From a virus: a stretch of 21,777 nucleotides of DNA. Position numbers and translations under genes: made by a program. This document shows positions 14,186 to 21,777 of the stretch, in pieces. The notes under the pieces were generated by a model. That model worked only from the letters and a program-made list of their open reading frames with translations, was not told where the DNA came from and did not search any database. The stretch's first letter is position 1. Each line of letters opens with the position of its first letter. The stretch lies in IMG/VR virus record IMGVR_UViG_3300041964_000010, positions 1-21,777 of that record; one strand, given 5' to 3'.

Positions 14186-15937
14186 GTGATCGGCGCCCTG
14201 CGCGTCATCCTCGGCGCCGATACCGCGCAGTTCGAGACCGGCATGAAGCGCGCCCAGGCCACGATGAGCGGCGTTGGCCAGAAAATGCAGGGCATCGGGG
14301 CGGCGATGTCCCTCGGCATCACGGCTCCCGTGACGCTGATTGGCAAGGAGATGCTGAGCGCCGCCGTGAACGCGGAGGAGATGCAGTCCGCGTTCAACGT
14401 CAGCTTCGGCTCGATGTCTAAGAGCACCGAAGACTGGGCGCGTAAGACCGGCGACGCACTCGGCCGCTCAACGCAAGAGCTCCAGCAAGCCGCTCTGACC
14501 ATGAACGGCCTCTTCAAGGCCGGCGGACCTGCCACGGCTCAGACTGCAGAGCTGTCCAAAGAGTTCGCGGTGCTGGCTCAGGACCTCTCCAGCTTCCACA
14601 ACATCAAGCCCGAAGAGGCGCTGGATCGTCTCCGCGCCGGTCTCAGCGGTGAAGCCGAGCCGCTGCGGAAGTTCAACGTCTACCTGACCGAGGCCGCCGT
14701 GAAGGCTGAGGCCATGAAGCTGGGTCTGATCGGCGCGAACGGAGAGCTGGCCGAGAGCGCGAAGATCCAGGCTCGTGCGTCCCTGATCATGAAGGGCACG
14801 ACGGAAGCGCAGGGTGACGTGGCCCGCACATCCGAAAGTCTCGCCAACAAGCAGCGCGCCCTGTCGGCCCAGTGGCAGGAGTTGTCGGTCACGGTCGGCA
14901 CCCTGCTGATCCCAGCCATCACGCCGCTGGTCTCTGTCCTCACGGACGTGGCGAAGTGGTTCGGCTCGCTCTCGCCGCAGATGCAGACGGCGATTGGCGT
15001 CATGGCTGGTCTTGCGGCCGCGGTGGGACCGGTCGTGGGTGTGATGGGCACGCTGATGACCGCAATGACGGCCCTGAAGCCGGTGATCATGGCCGTGCGC
15101 GTAGCCTTCATGCTGCTGCTGGGTCCCACCAACCCGCTCGGCCTGATCATCACCGCCGTGACCGCGGTTATCGCGGTTTGGGTTCTCTTCGGCGACGATA
15201 TCAAGCGCATCGCTGGGGTGGTCGTGGACTACGTCCGGCGGATGTACGAGGGCATCAAGACCTGGTTGCTCGACAAGTTCTCCGCGATTGTCGACGGCGT
15301 TCGCAAGAAGGTGGAGGCCGTGAAGGGCTTCTTCGCCGGCATGTACGACGCCGTCGTCGGCAACTCCTACGTGCCCGACATGGTCCGCCAAGTCGGCGAG
15401 TGGATGCAGAAGCTCGACGGCGCAATGGTCGATCCCGCCCGTGCGGCCAACGACAACGTCGCCAAGTCGTTTGCGGGCATGTCCGATAGCGTGATCAGTA
15501 GCCTCGGATCTGTGGCCAAGGCGCTGGCAAGCGGTGACTGGAAAGGCGCCCTCCAGGGCGCGCTCGGGATGGCCGGCCGGGGCAACGGCAAGGTCGCGGG
15601 GTGGGCGAACGCGGCTTCCGAGGTCCTCAAGATGCTGCCGGGCTTCGCCAACGGGGGCTCGTTCACGGTCGGCGGCTCAAGCGGCATCGACAAGAACATC
15701 GTTGCCATCCGTGCCACACGCGGTGAGCGGGTGGATGTCACCCCGGCCAATCAGGCTCGAGCCGGCGGGAGCGACGGCGTGCTGGTGGTCCGCGTGGATA
15801 AGTCGGATCTCTTTGACGTGGCCGTGCAGCGCGCAGCGGCTCCCATGGCCGCTCAGGCCGCTGTGGCGGGGGCAAGGGGCGGAGCCGCCCTCGGCCGGCA
15901 GCAGATGGGCCGACAGGCCCGGCAGACGTTCCGATGA
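14186..15937 (+). CDS. tape measure protein
   Basis: A 583-residue protein that sets tail length and is ejected ahead of the DNA. The N-terminus (IGALRVILGADTAQFETGMKRAQ) is typical. There is a long helical region, a lambda-like segment WQELSVTVGTLLIPAITPLVSVL, and two hydrophobic stretches (AIGVMAGLAAAVGPVVGVMG and LGLIITAVTAVIAVWVLF). The C-terminus has FANGGSFTVGGSSGIDKNIV and GERVDVTP, common in such proteins. At about 0.15 nm per residue, a tail near 85-90 nm is expected (inference). A strong AGGAGG at 14166-14171 is 14 nt from the GTG at 14186 but 5 nt from an in-frame ATT at 14177, so ATT (or a miscalled ATG) may be the true start. Confidence 0.93.
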   Translation: MIGALRVILGADTAQFETGMKRAQATMSGVGQKMQGIGAAMSLGITAPVTLIGKEMLSAAVNAEEMQSAFNVSFGSMSKSTEDWARKTGDALGRSTQELQQAALTMNGLFKAGGPATAQTAELSKEFAVLAQDLSSFHNIKPEEALDRLRAGLSGEAEPLRKFNVYLTEAAVKAEAMKLGLIGANGELAESAKIQARASLIMKGTTEAQGDVARTSESLANKQRALSAQWQELSVTVGTLLIPAITPLVSVLTDVAKWFGSLSPQMQTAIGVMAGLAAAVGPVVGVMGTLMTAMTALKPVIMAVRVAFMLLLGPTNPLGLIITAVTAVIAVWVLFGDDIKRIAGVVVDYVRRMYEGIKTWLLDKFSAIVDGVRKKVEAVKGFFAGMYDAVVGNSYVPDMVRQVGEWMQKLDGAMVDPARAANDNVAKSFAGMSDSVISSLGSVAKALASGDWKGALQGALGMAGRGNGKVAGWANAASEVLKMLPGFANGGSFTVGGSSGIDKNIVAIRATRGERVDVTPANQARAGGSDGVLVVRVDKSDLFDVAVQRAAAPMAAQAAVAGARGGAALGRQQMGRQARQTFR

Positions 15938-16530
15938 CGGTCTTCCTGCCGGTCAATCCCGAGGCGGCTGAGGCCGAGCCTCGGTATGTAGGCTTCGGCG
16001 GCGAGATGCGCTCGTCCAAGGGTGGGCCTTCTCTGTTGCTCAACTGGCCTGGCGACCGCTGGGCTTTGGACGTTCAGACGCCTCCGATGCTGTACGGGAG
16101 CCTTGGGCGGGTCTGGGTTTCCCGCCTGGTGCAGGGCAAGACCGATACGGTTGCGATGCGCTTCCCGCAGCCTGGCTATGACGTGGGGCTTCCGGGCTCT
16201 CCCGTCGTGGATGGTGCGGGGCAGAGCGGCCAAACACTCGACGTCCGAGGCCTGTCGCCGCTCTATCTGGTTCACGAGGGTCAATTCTTCTCGATCATCG
16301 TCGGTGGGCAGCGCTACCTCTACAACTCCGCCGCTGATGTGGTTTCTAGCGAGACGGGCACGGCGGCGCTCATCATCCGCCCCATGATCCGAAAAATCCC
16401 GCCCGACGGGGCCGTGGTTGAACTCGCTCAGCCGATCATCGAGGGCCACCTTCAGGGGCGCGAGCAGGGCTGGACGCTGGAGGCCGCCAAGACAACCGGG
16501 TTGCGGTTTTCCATTATGGAACGGGCCTGA
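15934..16530 (+). CDS. distal tail / tail tip protein
   Basis: A 198-residue protein whose ATG overlaps the tape measure stop (ATGA). It contains RYVGFGGEMRSSKGGPSLLLNWPGDRWALDVQTPPM and ends in IEGHLQGREQGWTLEAAKTTGLRFSIM. The position after the tape measure and the beta-rich sequence fit the distal tail protein that starts the tip complex. I recognise it by context and general resemblance, not by a catalytic motif. A three-base gap leads to the next gene. Confidence 0.7.
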   Translation: MTVFLPVNPEAAEAEPRYVGFGGEMRSSKGGPSLLLNWPGDRWALDVQTPPMLYGSLGRVWVSRLVQGKTDTVAMRFPQPGYDVGLPGSPVVDGAGQSGQTLDVRGLSPLYLVHEGQFFSIIVGGQRYLYNSAADVVSSETGTAALIIRPMIRKIPPDGAVVELAQPIIEGHLQGREQGWTLEAAKTTGLRFSIMERA

Positions 16531-16533
16531 GCC

Positions 16534-17199
16534 ATGGCTCTTCCTGTTGCGATGGACACCGCGCTTCGGGGCGCGGTGGCGACCGGCGTTATGCTGGTGA
16601 AGATCGAGCTTCCTGGCCGAACTCTCCGCTACATCAACGGCTCTGCGGAGCTTCTGCACGAAGGCGAAATCTACTCCGGCGAGGACGCCACGTTCGGCTT
16701 ACTCGGCGCGATTGAGCCCGTCCCGGAGTCGGTTGGGACGGAAGCCCCGCGCCTGCAGATCGTGCTTCACCCGCGCTCGAATACGGCGATGGCGGAGGTG
16801 ACCTCCCCACTGGCTCAGGGTTCGCCGGTGACGATCTGGTTCGGCGTGATCAACCCCGCCACGGGCACGGTTACGGCCACGGACCCCCTGTTCGTGGGTG
16901 AACTCGACACCGCTCAGATCTCCATCGGCGAGGGGTCAAAGGCCCTGACGCTCGACGTCGCCTCCGCCTGGGAGCGCCTCTTCCAGGCGAACGAGGGCGC
17001 GAAGCTTAACGATCCCTTCTGGCAAGCCCTTCATCCGGGAGACCTGTCCATGCAGTACGTCCCGGTCATTCAGCGCCAGCTTCCGTGGGGCTCTGACGGT
17101 CCCCGCCCGGCCCTGATCACGGACGTTGGCCCGGGGATCAGCAACGGGGGCGGTGGCGGCGGAGGGTACGGCTACGACGCGCCGTTCACCTACGACTGA
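16534..17199 (+). CDS. tail tip protein, DUF2163-like
   Basis: A 221-residue protein. The N-terminal VMLVKIELPGRTLRYINGSAELLHEGEIYSGEDATFG is the 'grip on sugar-like strand' pattern seen in tail tip proteins next to NlpC/P60 genes. The LFVGELDTAQISIGEGSKALTLDVASAWERLF segment, with NEGAKLNDPFW following, is characteristic of DUF2163/GTA-type hub components. The C-terminus ends in a glycine run (GGGGGGGYGYD) that may be a flexible linker. The stop overlaps the next gene's ATG. Exact structural role is inferred from position. Confidence 0.75.
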   Translation: MALPVAMDTALRGAVATGVMLVKIELPGRTLRYINGSAELLHEGEIYSGEDATFGLLGAIEPVPESVGTEAPRLQIVLHPRSNTAMAEVTSPLAQGSPVTIWFGVINPATGTVTATDPLFVGELDTAQISIGEGSKALTLDVASAWERLFQANEGAKLNDPFWQALHPGDLSMQYVPVIQRQLPWGSDGPRPALITDVGPGISNGGGGGGGYGYDAPFTYD

Positions 17200-17621
17200 T
17201 GAACTCGCTCATTCGTCGCCAGCGGGCGACTGAGGCCACCATCGCCAGGTACGACGGCAAGCCTTTCACCTGGGGCCGGTACGACTGCGCCCGCATGGCT
17301 GCGTTTCAGCTTCGCGGCATGGGCAAGCGCGTGAGCCTGCTGAAGGGTGGGCGGTACTCCAGCCCTCTTGGAGCCGCAAAGGCCCTCAAGCGCCTCGGCT
17401 ATGCCGACCTCGGCGAGGCCGTGGACGCCCTTGGCCTGCCGCGCATCGCGCCTGCCGCAGCCATCATGGGCGACCTCGTCGGCATGCCCAGTGAGGACGG
17501 CAAGGTGGCCTTGGCAGTGGCCGTCGGAAACGGCCTGGTGCTCGGCGCTCAGGGCGGCCGGATCGCAATCCTCACCCCGATTATCCGAACGACGGCCTGG
17601 AGGGTGGATTGGCGGAAATAG
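17199..17621 (+). CDS. NlpC/P60-like small tail peptidase family protein (DUF6950-like)
   Basis: A 140-residue protein. GKPFTWGRYDCARMAAFQLRGMG holds a cysteine (about 30) at the position of the NlpC/P60 nucleophile. It also shows the LKRLGYADLGEAVDALG helix and AIMGDLVGMPSEDGKVALAVAVGNG. The expected catalytic histidine is not obvious at the GDLV segment, so it may be inactive or belong to the DUF6950 side of the family. In siphophages and gene transfer agents this slot holds a cell-wall peptidase delivered at the tail tip. It overlaps the next gene by 13 bases. Confidence 0.75.
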   Translation: MNSLIRRQRATEATIARYDGKPFTWGRYDCARMAAFQLRGMGKRVSLLKGGRYSSPLGAAKALKRLGYADLGEAVDALGLPRIAPAAAIMGDLVGMPSEDGKVALAVAVGNGLVLGAQGGRIAILTPIIRTTAWRVDWRK

Positions 17622-20600
17622 CAGCAGGCGCAGCCGCCATCGCATCCTGGGCCGCGGCCTCTTCCGCCGCTGTGGCCGCCGGGACAGCCACCTTCGCGCA
17701 GATCGCTACCTTTGTCGCGGTGAACGCAGCGGTGGCCGTCGGCACGTCAGCTGCGTCCAACGCGCTCGCGCCCAAGCCAAAAGTCGGGTCCGGCGGCTCG
17801 CCTGTGGACTTCCGCGCCAATCCAGATGCGCCAGTCCCGTTCCTCATGGGCCACATGGCGACCACGGGCACGCAGGTCCATGCGAACGTCGGCGGCGACA
17901 AGAACAAGTACCTGAGCTTCTATACGGTGCTGTCCGCAGGCGGGCCGATCCATCAGATCCTCGGCTTCACCGCCAACGACACGGCGGTCAGCTTCACGGC
18001 AGACGCGGGGGAGGGGGCCTCCGGCTACTACCTGAACCGGATGTGGCAGAAGCAAGCTCTCGGACAGCCTACCGGGGAGTGGCTTCGCCATACAGCCACG
18101 GGCTCCAAGGACACCCCCGCGAACCACGGCGGCAACCCCGCCGAGTGGACCGCCTCGCACAGTCTGAAGGGTTTGGCCGCGACGCTGTGGACGCTGGAAA
18201 GCGACAGCGCGAAGTACTCGACGGGCGTGCCCAAGCCGCTCTGGGAATGCCTTGGCCTGAAGGTGTGGGACCCGGCGCAGGACAGCACCTATCCCGGCGG
18301 GGTGGGCGCGCACCGACGCGATGACTGGCGGACCTGGGAGTACACCGACAACCCCTACCTCCACGCCCTCGCCTGGGTGCGCGGCCACCGCGTCAGAAAC
18401 GCCGACGGCACGCTGGGAAGGCGCATCGCCGGCATCGGGGCGCCAGACGCCCAGATCGACATCGCCGCCTTCGTGGAGGGCCGTGGCGTCGCCTACACCA
18501 ACGCTTGGGGCTGCAACGGCGTGGTCACCACGTCGGACGATAAGTGGCATGCGCTCGCGGCCATTCTGCAGGCTGGCGGCGGCGTCCCGCTGAACCGCGG
18601 CGCCCAGATCAGCTGCATGATCAACGCGCCTCGAGCGTCGGTGCTGACGATCACGGGCGACGACCTGGTTGGTGAAGCGCAGATCGACGCCTCGCTCAGC
18701 TTCCGAGACCGGATCAACACGGTGATCCCGAAGTTCCGCTCCTCCGCCCACGGCTGGCAGGTGATCGCCGGGCTGGTGGTCACTGCTGCCACGTATGTGA
18801 GCGAGGACAAGGACGAGGCCCGAACCCGCGAGATTGAATACCCCTACGTCACGTCGTCAGTTCAGGCCGCACAGCTCGCCGCCTATGACCTCACGAACAG
18901 TCGCGAGGCCCTGACCGGCACGCTCCCGTGCAAGCCGCATCTTCTGGGTCTCAGGGCCGGGGATGCGTTCACCGTTAATGAGCCGGAACTCGGTCTAAAC
19001 GGCCGGAAGTGCGTGGTCGTGCGCCGCAGCTTCGACCCAGCCTCCGGGGTGGTGACCATCAGCTTCCGCTCCGAGACGGACGGCAAGCACGACTTTGCCC
19101 TTGGCCGCACGGACGTCGCTCCGGCCACACCCGCCCTGACCGGGATAGATCCGGCTTACGTTGCTGCCCCAGGCGCGGGCTCCTGGCAGGCTGCACAGGA
19201 CGCCGTGACTGGCGCGGGCGGCGCTCAGGTGCCGGTGATCCGCGTCACGGGCGAGACCGACAACCCCGGCGCAACAGAGGTGCTGATCGGCTATCGGCTG
19301 GTCGACGGGTCCAACAATCCCCTTGGCGATTGGGTCTGGCGACCATCGCCGAACAGCTCGGTCCAGGTCGACCTCCGCGGCCTGACACCCGGCCTGCGCT
19401 ATGAGGTGGCGGTTCGCTACCGCGTGCGCGGGGTGGATGATCCCAGCGTCTACACCTCGCTGGGCCTCTACGTCGTCCCCAACCTGATCTCGAACGCAGC
19501 GGGCGCCCTGGTTGACCAGAACGGCGCACTCCGCACCTACGAGGAGATCATCGCCGACCCCGGCGGGGACTTCGACACGACGCCTCCAGGCCAGGTCACG
19601 GGGCTGGTGGTCACTTCGTCCATTCGAGGCGACGCGGCGCTCCTCAGCGCCAGTTGGACGGCACGCACCGAAACCGACCTCGGCGGCTATCAGATCGGCC
19701 TCACCCAGTCCGGCGGCGGAGAGATCATCTTCCCGGTGATCTCAAACAACTACCAGATCGAAGTCCCGGCTAACGTGAGCTTCAGCGTGCGGGTCCGAGC
19801 GGTCGACAAGTTCGGCAGCCTGGGGGCGTGGAGCAGCACGGTTGTCCACCTCACGACGAAGGACACCGTCGCGCCCGCCGCACCCACCGGCCTGCTCGTA
19901 TCGGCGTCTCTCACCGCCGTGTTCCTGTCGTGGACCAACCCCGTGGCGGCGGACCTAGCCCACGTTGAGGTCTGGGAGAACACGGCGAACAACAGCGGTG
20001 CAGCGATCCGCATCGCGACGGTCAACGCTCAGTCTGGTGTGCTCGGGGGGTTCGCGCGCTCCGGCCTCAGCGCTGGCGAGACGCGCTGGTACTGGCTGAA
20101 GGCCGTTGACCGATCGGGCAACACCAGCGGCTTCAGCTCGGGCTCCAGCGCCACCATCGCAGGCCTGACCGACGCCGACATCTCCGCCATCTCCGCCGCC
20201 AAGCTCACTGGGCAGATCACCAGCACCCAGATCAGCGACGGCGCGGTCTCAACACCGAAGCTGGAGGCCGGCGCGGTCAGCGCAGCCAAGATCGCTGCCG
20301 GGGCGGTCACGACTGAGAAGCTGAGTGCCAGTGCGGTCACGGCGGAAAAGATCGCCGCTGGGACCATCACGGCTGACAAGATCCAGTCCGGGACGATCAC
20401 CGGGGACAAGATCAGCACCACGACCAGCCTGCCCGGCTCGATCACCGTAGGAAACACGGGGGTCACGCTTCAGGCCGCCGCCACCGCCAACGCGGATCCA
20501 GCGGCTGCGATCAACGCCAACACCACCCAGATCGACCCCGGAAAGGTCACGATCTCCGGCGGCACGACCCTCGCCAACTGGCGGAACGGTGGCGACACCA

Positions 20601-21352
20601 CGAAGATCGAAGGCGGCAGCATCGCCGCCAACACAATCAGCGCCAACAGGCTGACTATCGGCCAGCGCGGGATCAACGTGCTGAACATCCAGTTCGAGCA
20701 CAACACCCCGAACCCAAACTGCCTCGCCTGGACTGCCGGAACGATCATCTACACCAACAACGCCGGGGTTGAGACCTTCGTCAACACCATCGCTGGGGGC
20801 GGGGCGAACGTCTTCTATGCCGGTCAGCCGGTCTATATCTTCTGGCTGCAGGGCGAGGGCTTCCTGCGCGCCACCAACGACCTGGCCGCCGCGACCGGTC
20901 CGAACTCGGTTTGCCTGGCCACCTACACCGGCGGCTCGTCGCTCTACTCCACCTACGGCCGTACCGTCATCGACGGAGATCAGATCAAGACCGGCGCCGT
21001 GACTGCCGCGAAGATCGCTGCGGGAGCCATCAGCGCCAACAAGATCGTCACCGGCGCAATCACGGCCGATAAGGTCGCCGCAGGGGCGATCACCGCGGAC
21101 AAGATTAGCGTCACGTCCCTCTCAGCGATCTCGGCCAACTTCGGCACCATCACCGTCCAGCGCCTGAACCTTCCCGGAGGCGTGATCGACACGGGGCGAC
21201 TGGCTCCGGGGGCGGTCACCGGGGACATCTACTACAACAACTATCAGTTCCCGCAGGACATTCCGCAGGCAGGCGTCACCACGCCGCCGGTCGTCACATC
21301 GCCCCCGCCGCCGCCCCCGCCTGGCAGCGGCGACTACTTCCGAGACTACTAG
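17609..21352 (+). CDS. tail tip / host specificity protein (J-like) with fibronectin-III and fibre repeats
   Basis: A 1247-residue protein, the largest in the window. The TTG at 17609 is preceded by GGAGGG (17599-17604). Residues 1-50 are alanine-rich and hydrophobic. About 55-540 form the tip body (IRIEYPYVTSS-like segment, LGLRAGDAFTVNEPELGLNGRKCVVVRRSFD). About 542-850 hold three fibronectin-III-like domains (GLTPGLRYEVAVRYRVRG, LLSASWTARTETDLGGYQI and VFLSWTNP). About 877-937 and 1129-1168 are 10-residue repeats flanking a beta-rich insert. The end is proline-rich (PPPPPPPGSGDYFRDY). It should bind the host receptor. The frame is intact over 3.7 kb, in contrast to the genes before 11.5 kb. 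Confidence 0.92.
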   Translation: MAEIAAGAAAIASWAAASSAAVAAGTATFAQIATFVAVNAAVAVGTSAASNALAPKPKVGSGGSPVDFRANPDAPVPFLMGHMATTGTQVHANVGGDKNKYLSFYTVLSAGGPIHQILGFTANDTAVSFTADAGEGASGYYLNRMWQKQALGQPTGEWLRHTATGSKDTPANHGGNPAEWTASHSLKGLAATLWTLESDSAKYSTGVPKPLWECLGLKVWDPAQDSTYPGGVGAHRRDDWRTWEYTDNPYLHALAWVRGHRVRNADGTLGRRIAGIGAPDAQIDIAAFVEGRGVAYTNAWGCNGVVTTSDDKWHALAAILQAGGGVPLNRGAQISCMINAPRASVLTITGDDLVGEAQIDASLSFRDRINTVIPKFRSSAHGWQVIAGLVVTAATYVSEDKDEARTREIEYPYVTSSVQAAQLAAYDLTNSREALTGTLPCKPHLLGLRAGDAFTVNEPELGLNGRKCVVVRRSFDPASGVVTISFRSETDGKHDFALGRTDVAPATPALTGIDPAYVAAPGAGSWQAAQDAVTGAGGAQVPVIRVTGETDNPGATEVLIGYRLVDGSNNPLGDWVWRPSPNSSVQVDLRGLTPGLRYEVAVRYRVRGVDDPSVYTSLGLYVVPNLISNAAGALVDQNGALRTYEEIIADPGGDFDTTPPGQVTGLVVTSSIRGDAALLSASWTARTETDLGGYQIGLTQSGGGEIIFPVISNNYQIEVPANVSFSVRVRAVDKFGSLGAWSSTVVHLTTKDTVAPAAPTGLLVSASLTAVFLSWTNPVAADLAHVEVWENTANNSGAAIRIATVNAQSGVLGGFARSGLSAGETRWYWLKAVDRSGNTSGFSSGSSATIAGLTDADISAISAAKLTGQITSTQISDGAVSTPKLEAGAVSAAKIAAGAVTTEKLSASAVTAEKIAAGTITADKIQSGTITGDKISTTTSLPGSITVGNTGVTLQAAATANADPAAAINANTTQIDPGKVTISGGTTLANWRNGGDTTKIEGGSIAANTISANRLTIGQRGINVLNIQFEHNTPNPNCLAWTAGTIIYTNNAGVETFVNTIAGGGANVFYAGQPVYIFWLQGEGFLRATNDLAAATGPNSVCLATYTGGSSLYSTYGRTVIDGDQIKTGAVTAAKIAAGAISANKIVTGAITADKVAAGAITADKISVTSLSAISANFGTITVQRLNLPGGVIDTGRLAPGAVTGDIYYNNYQFPQDIPQAGVTTPPVVTSPPPPPPPGSGDYFRDY
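20240..20419 (+). repeat. six 30-bp coding repeats in the tip protein
   Basis: Six exact 10-codon units in a row, of the form GAVSAAKIAA, GAVTTEKLSA, GTITADKIQS. This 'xITxxKI' pattern is typical of triple-stranded fibre stalks. Units differ at the DNA level but the 30-bp period is exact. Confidence 0.9.
20993..21112 (+). repeat. four more 30-bp coding repeats in the tip protein
   Basis: Four units of the same 10-residue type (GAVTAAKIAA, GAISANKIVT, GAITADKVAA, GAITADKISV). They are separated from the first array by a ~190-residue beta-rich segment, suggesting one stalk interrupted by an inserted knob-like domain. Confidence 0.9.
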
Positions 21353-21361
21353 GGCGCTTCC

Positions 21362-21702
21362 ATGGTCGCTGTTCCGTCGCCGAACACCTACGTCGCCAGC
21401 TTCGACATCGTGGCGGAGTCGCCCGGCTTCAGCATCGACCTGCTCTGGCAGTGTTTCATCCAGAACAACGGCTCCGGCGTCGCCAGCGTCAACATGTACG
21501 TGGCTCTGAACGGCAACACGGCCAACTGCATCGACGCATGGCCCGAGCAGTTCTTCCCGGCCACACCCGGGCCGGAGTGCATGAGACCCGGGTCGCAGGG
21601 CTCTCGCAGGGCACGCACCACATCGACGCGTGGATTGCTACGGGCTCGCCGAACATGCGCTTCATCCAGTGCGTCTGCACCGGCCGGAAGTTCAAGGCAT
21701 GA
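21362..21702 (+). CDS. small tail-end protein, function unknown (one frameshift in the read)
   Basis: A start at ATG 21362, 9 nt after the tip gene, gives TYVASFDIVAESPGFSIDLLWQCFIQNNG and NMYVALNGNTANCIDAWPEQFFP. The frame then breaks near 21571. The continuation ETRVAGLSQGTHHIDAWIATGSPNMRFIQCVCTG in the -1 frame runs to the TGA at 21700. One missing C there would give a ~113-residue beta-rich protein with several cysteines and a repeated IDAW motif. It may be a tip accessory or fibre-cap protein, which is a guess from location. The stop overlaps the next ATG. Confidence 0.55.
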
Positions 21703-21777
21703 GCCAAGCCGAAGACGCCTTCCTCGCCGAGCCAAGCCCCAGCCCACCCCCCCCCCCCCCCGGTCTCAACGCCCTGG
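21699..21777 (+). CDS. partial ORF at the right edge with a polyproline run
   Basis: The ATG in an ATGA overlap starts SQAEDAFLAEPSPSP, then five CCC codons, then GLNAL to the window end. The reading depends entirely on the length of the 15-base C tract, so the frame after it is uncertain. Too little is visible to assign a function. Confidence 0.4.
   Translation, partial: MSQAEDAFLAEPSPSPPPPPPGLNAL
21747..21761 (+). repeat. 15-base poly-C tract
   Basis: A pure run of fifteen C near the start of the last ORF. Such tracts change length readily by slippage and are hard to sequence. Here it encodes five prolines in the frame of the upstream-coupled ORF. Confidence 0.9.

Noticed and set aside
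14468-15391. 307-residue minus-strand ORF opposite the tape measure
   Set aside because: It mirrors a high-GC coding frame, has histidine/arginine-rich low-complexity content, no ribosome site and no family resemblance.
17747-18751. 334-residue minus-strand ORF opposite the tip gene
   Set aside because: Antisense shadow of a well-supported intact gene, with arginine/glycine-rich composition and no recognisable domain.
20240-21112. CRISPR-like array from regular 30-bp spacing
   Set aside because: The spacing reflects 10-codon protein repeats in an open frame; there are no identical repeats with unique spacers.

Overview
This window looks like the late, structural half of a tailed bacteriophage genome, or a prophage, with an HK97-type capsid and a siphovirus-type tail. 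All but one of the recognisable genes lie on the + strand. They are tightly packed, and many neighbours share an ATGA or TGATG stop/start overlap. The DNA is very GC-rich. Several tail genes resemble those of alphaproteobacterial phages and gene transfer agents: the tail assembly chaperone pair, a DUF2163-like protein and a small cysteine peptidase-like protein. This suggests an alphaproteobacterial host, possibly a Caulobacterales relative, but no host gene, integrase, tRNA or attachment site is present to prove integration or name the host.

Layout. (1) 1-1414 is pre-packaging: the 3' part of a NusG-family antiterminator-like gene, a four-cysteine small protein, a ~250 nt gap with three hairpins, an HNH endonuclease and a 52-residue protein. 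(2) 1516-6654 is packaging and head: small and large terminase, portal, prohead protease and major capsid protein, closed by a strong hairpin terminator at 6667-6704. (3) 6722-8180 is the head-to-tail connector set. (4) About 7975-11830 is a block inserted where the tail-completion genes would normally follow. It holds ~20-residue repeats fused to the head closure protein, a small beta-rich protein, a large SGNH-hydrolase/adhesin-like protein, a minus-strand small membrane protein, and a winged-helix protein with a coiled coil. (5) 11848-21777 is the tail: a Gp80-like protein, gp10-like and DUF3168 completion proteins, tail tube, a chaperone pair with a candidate -1 ribosomal frameshift, tape measure, three tail-tip genes, a 1247-residue tip/fibre protein, and two small genes at the right edge, the last containing a 15-base C tract.

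How they work together. The terminase pair packages DNA through the portal into a shell of protease-matured capsid protein. The connector and closure proteins cap the head. The tail tube assembles around the tape measure with its chaperones, and the tip proteins make the first contact with the host. The NusG-like protein could act as a dedicated antiterminator for this long operon (inference).

Quality warning. Reading terS, portal, capsid, connector, the repeat protein, the SGNH protein, the winged-helix gene and the penultimate gene as full-length conserved proteins requires about fifteen single-base corrections, often in short homopolymers. They are concentrated between 1.5 and 11.5 kb. I think uncorrected sequencing or assembly indels are more likely than real decay, but the sequence alone cannot settle it.
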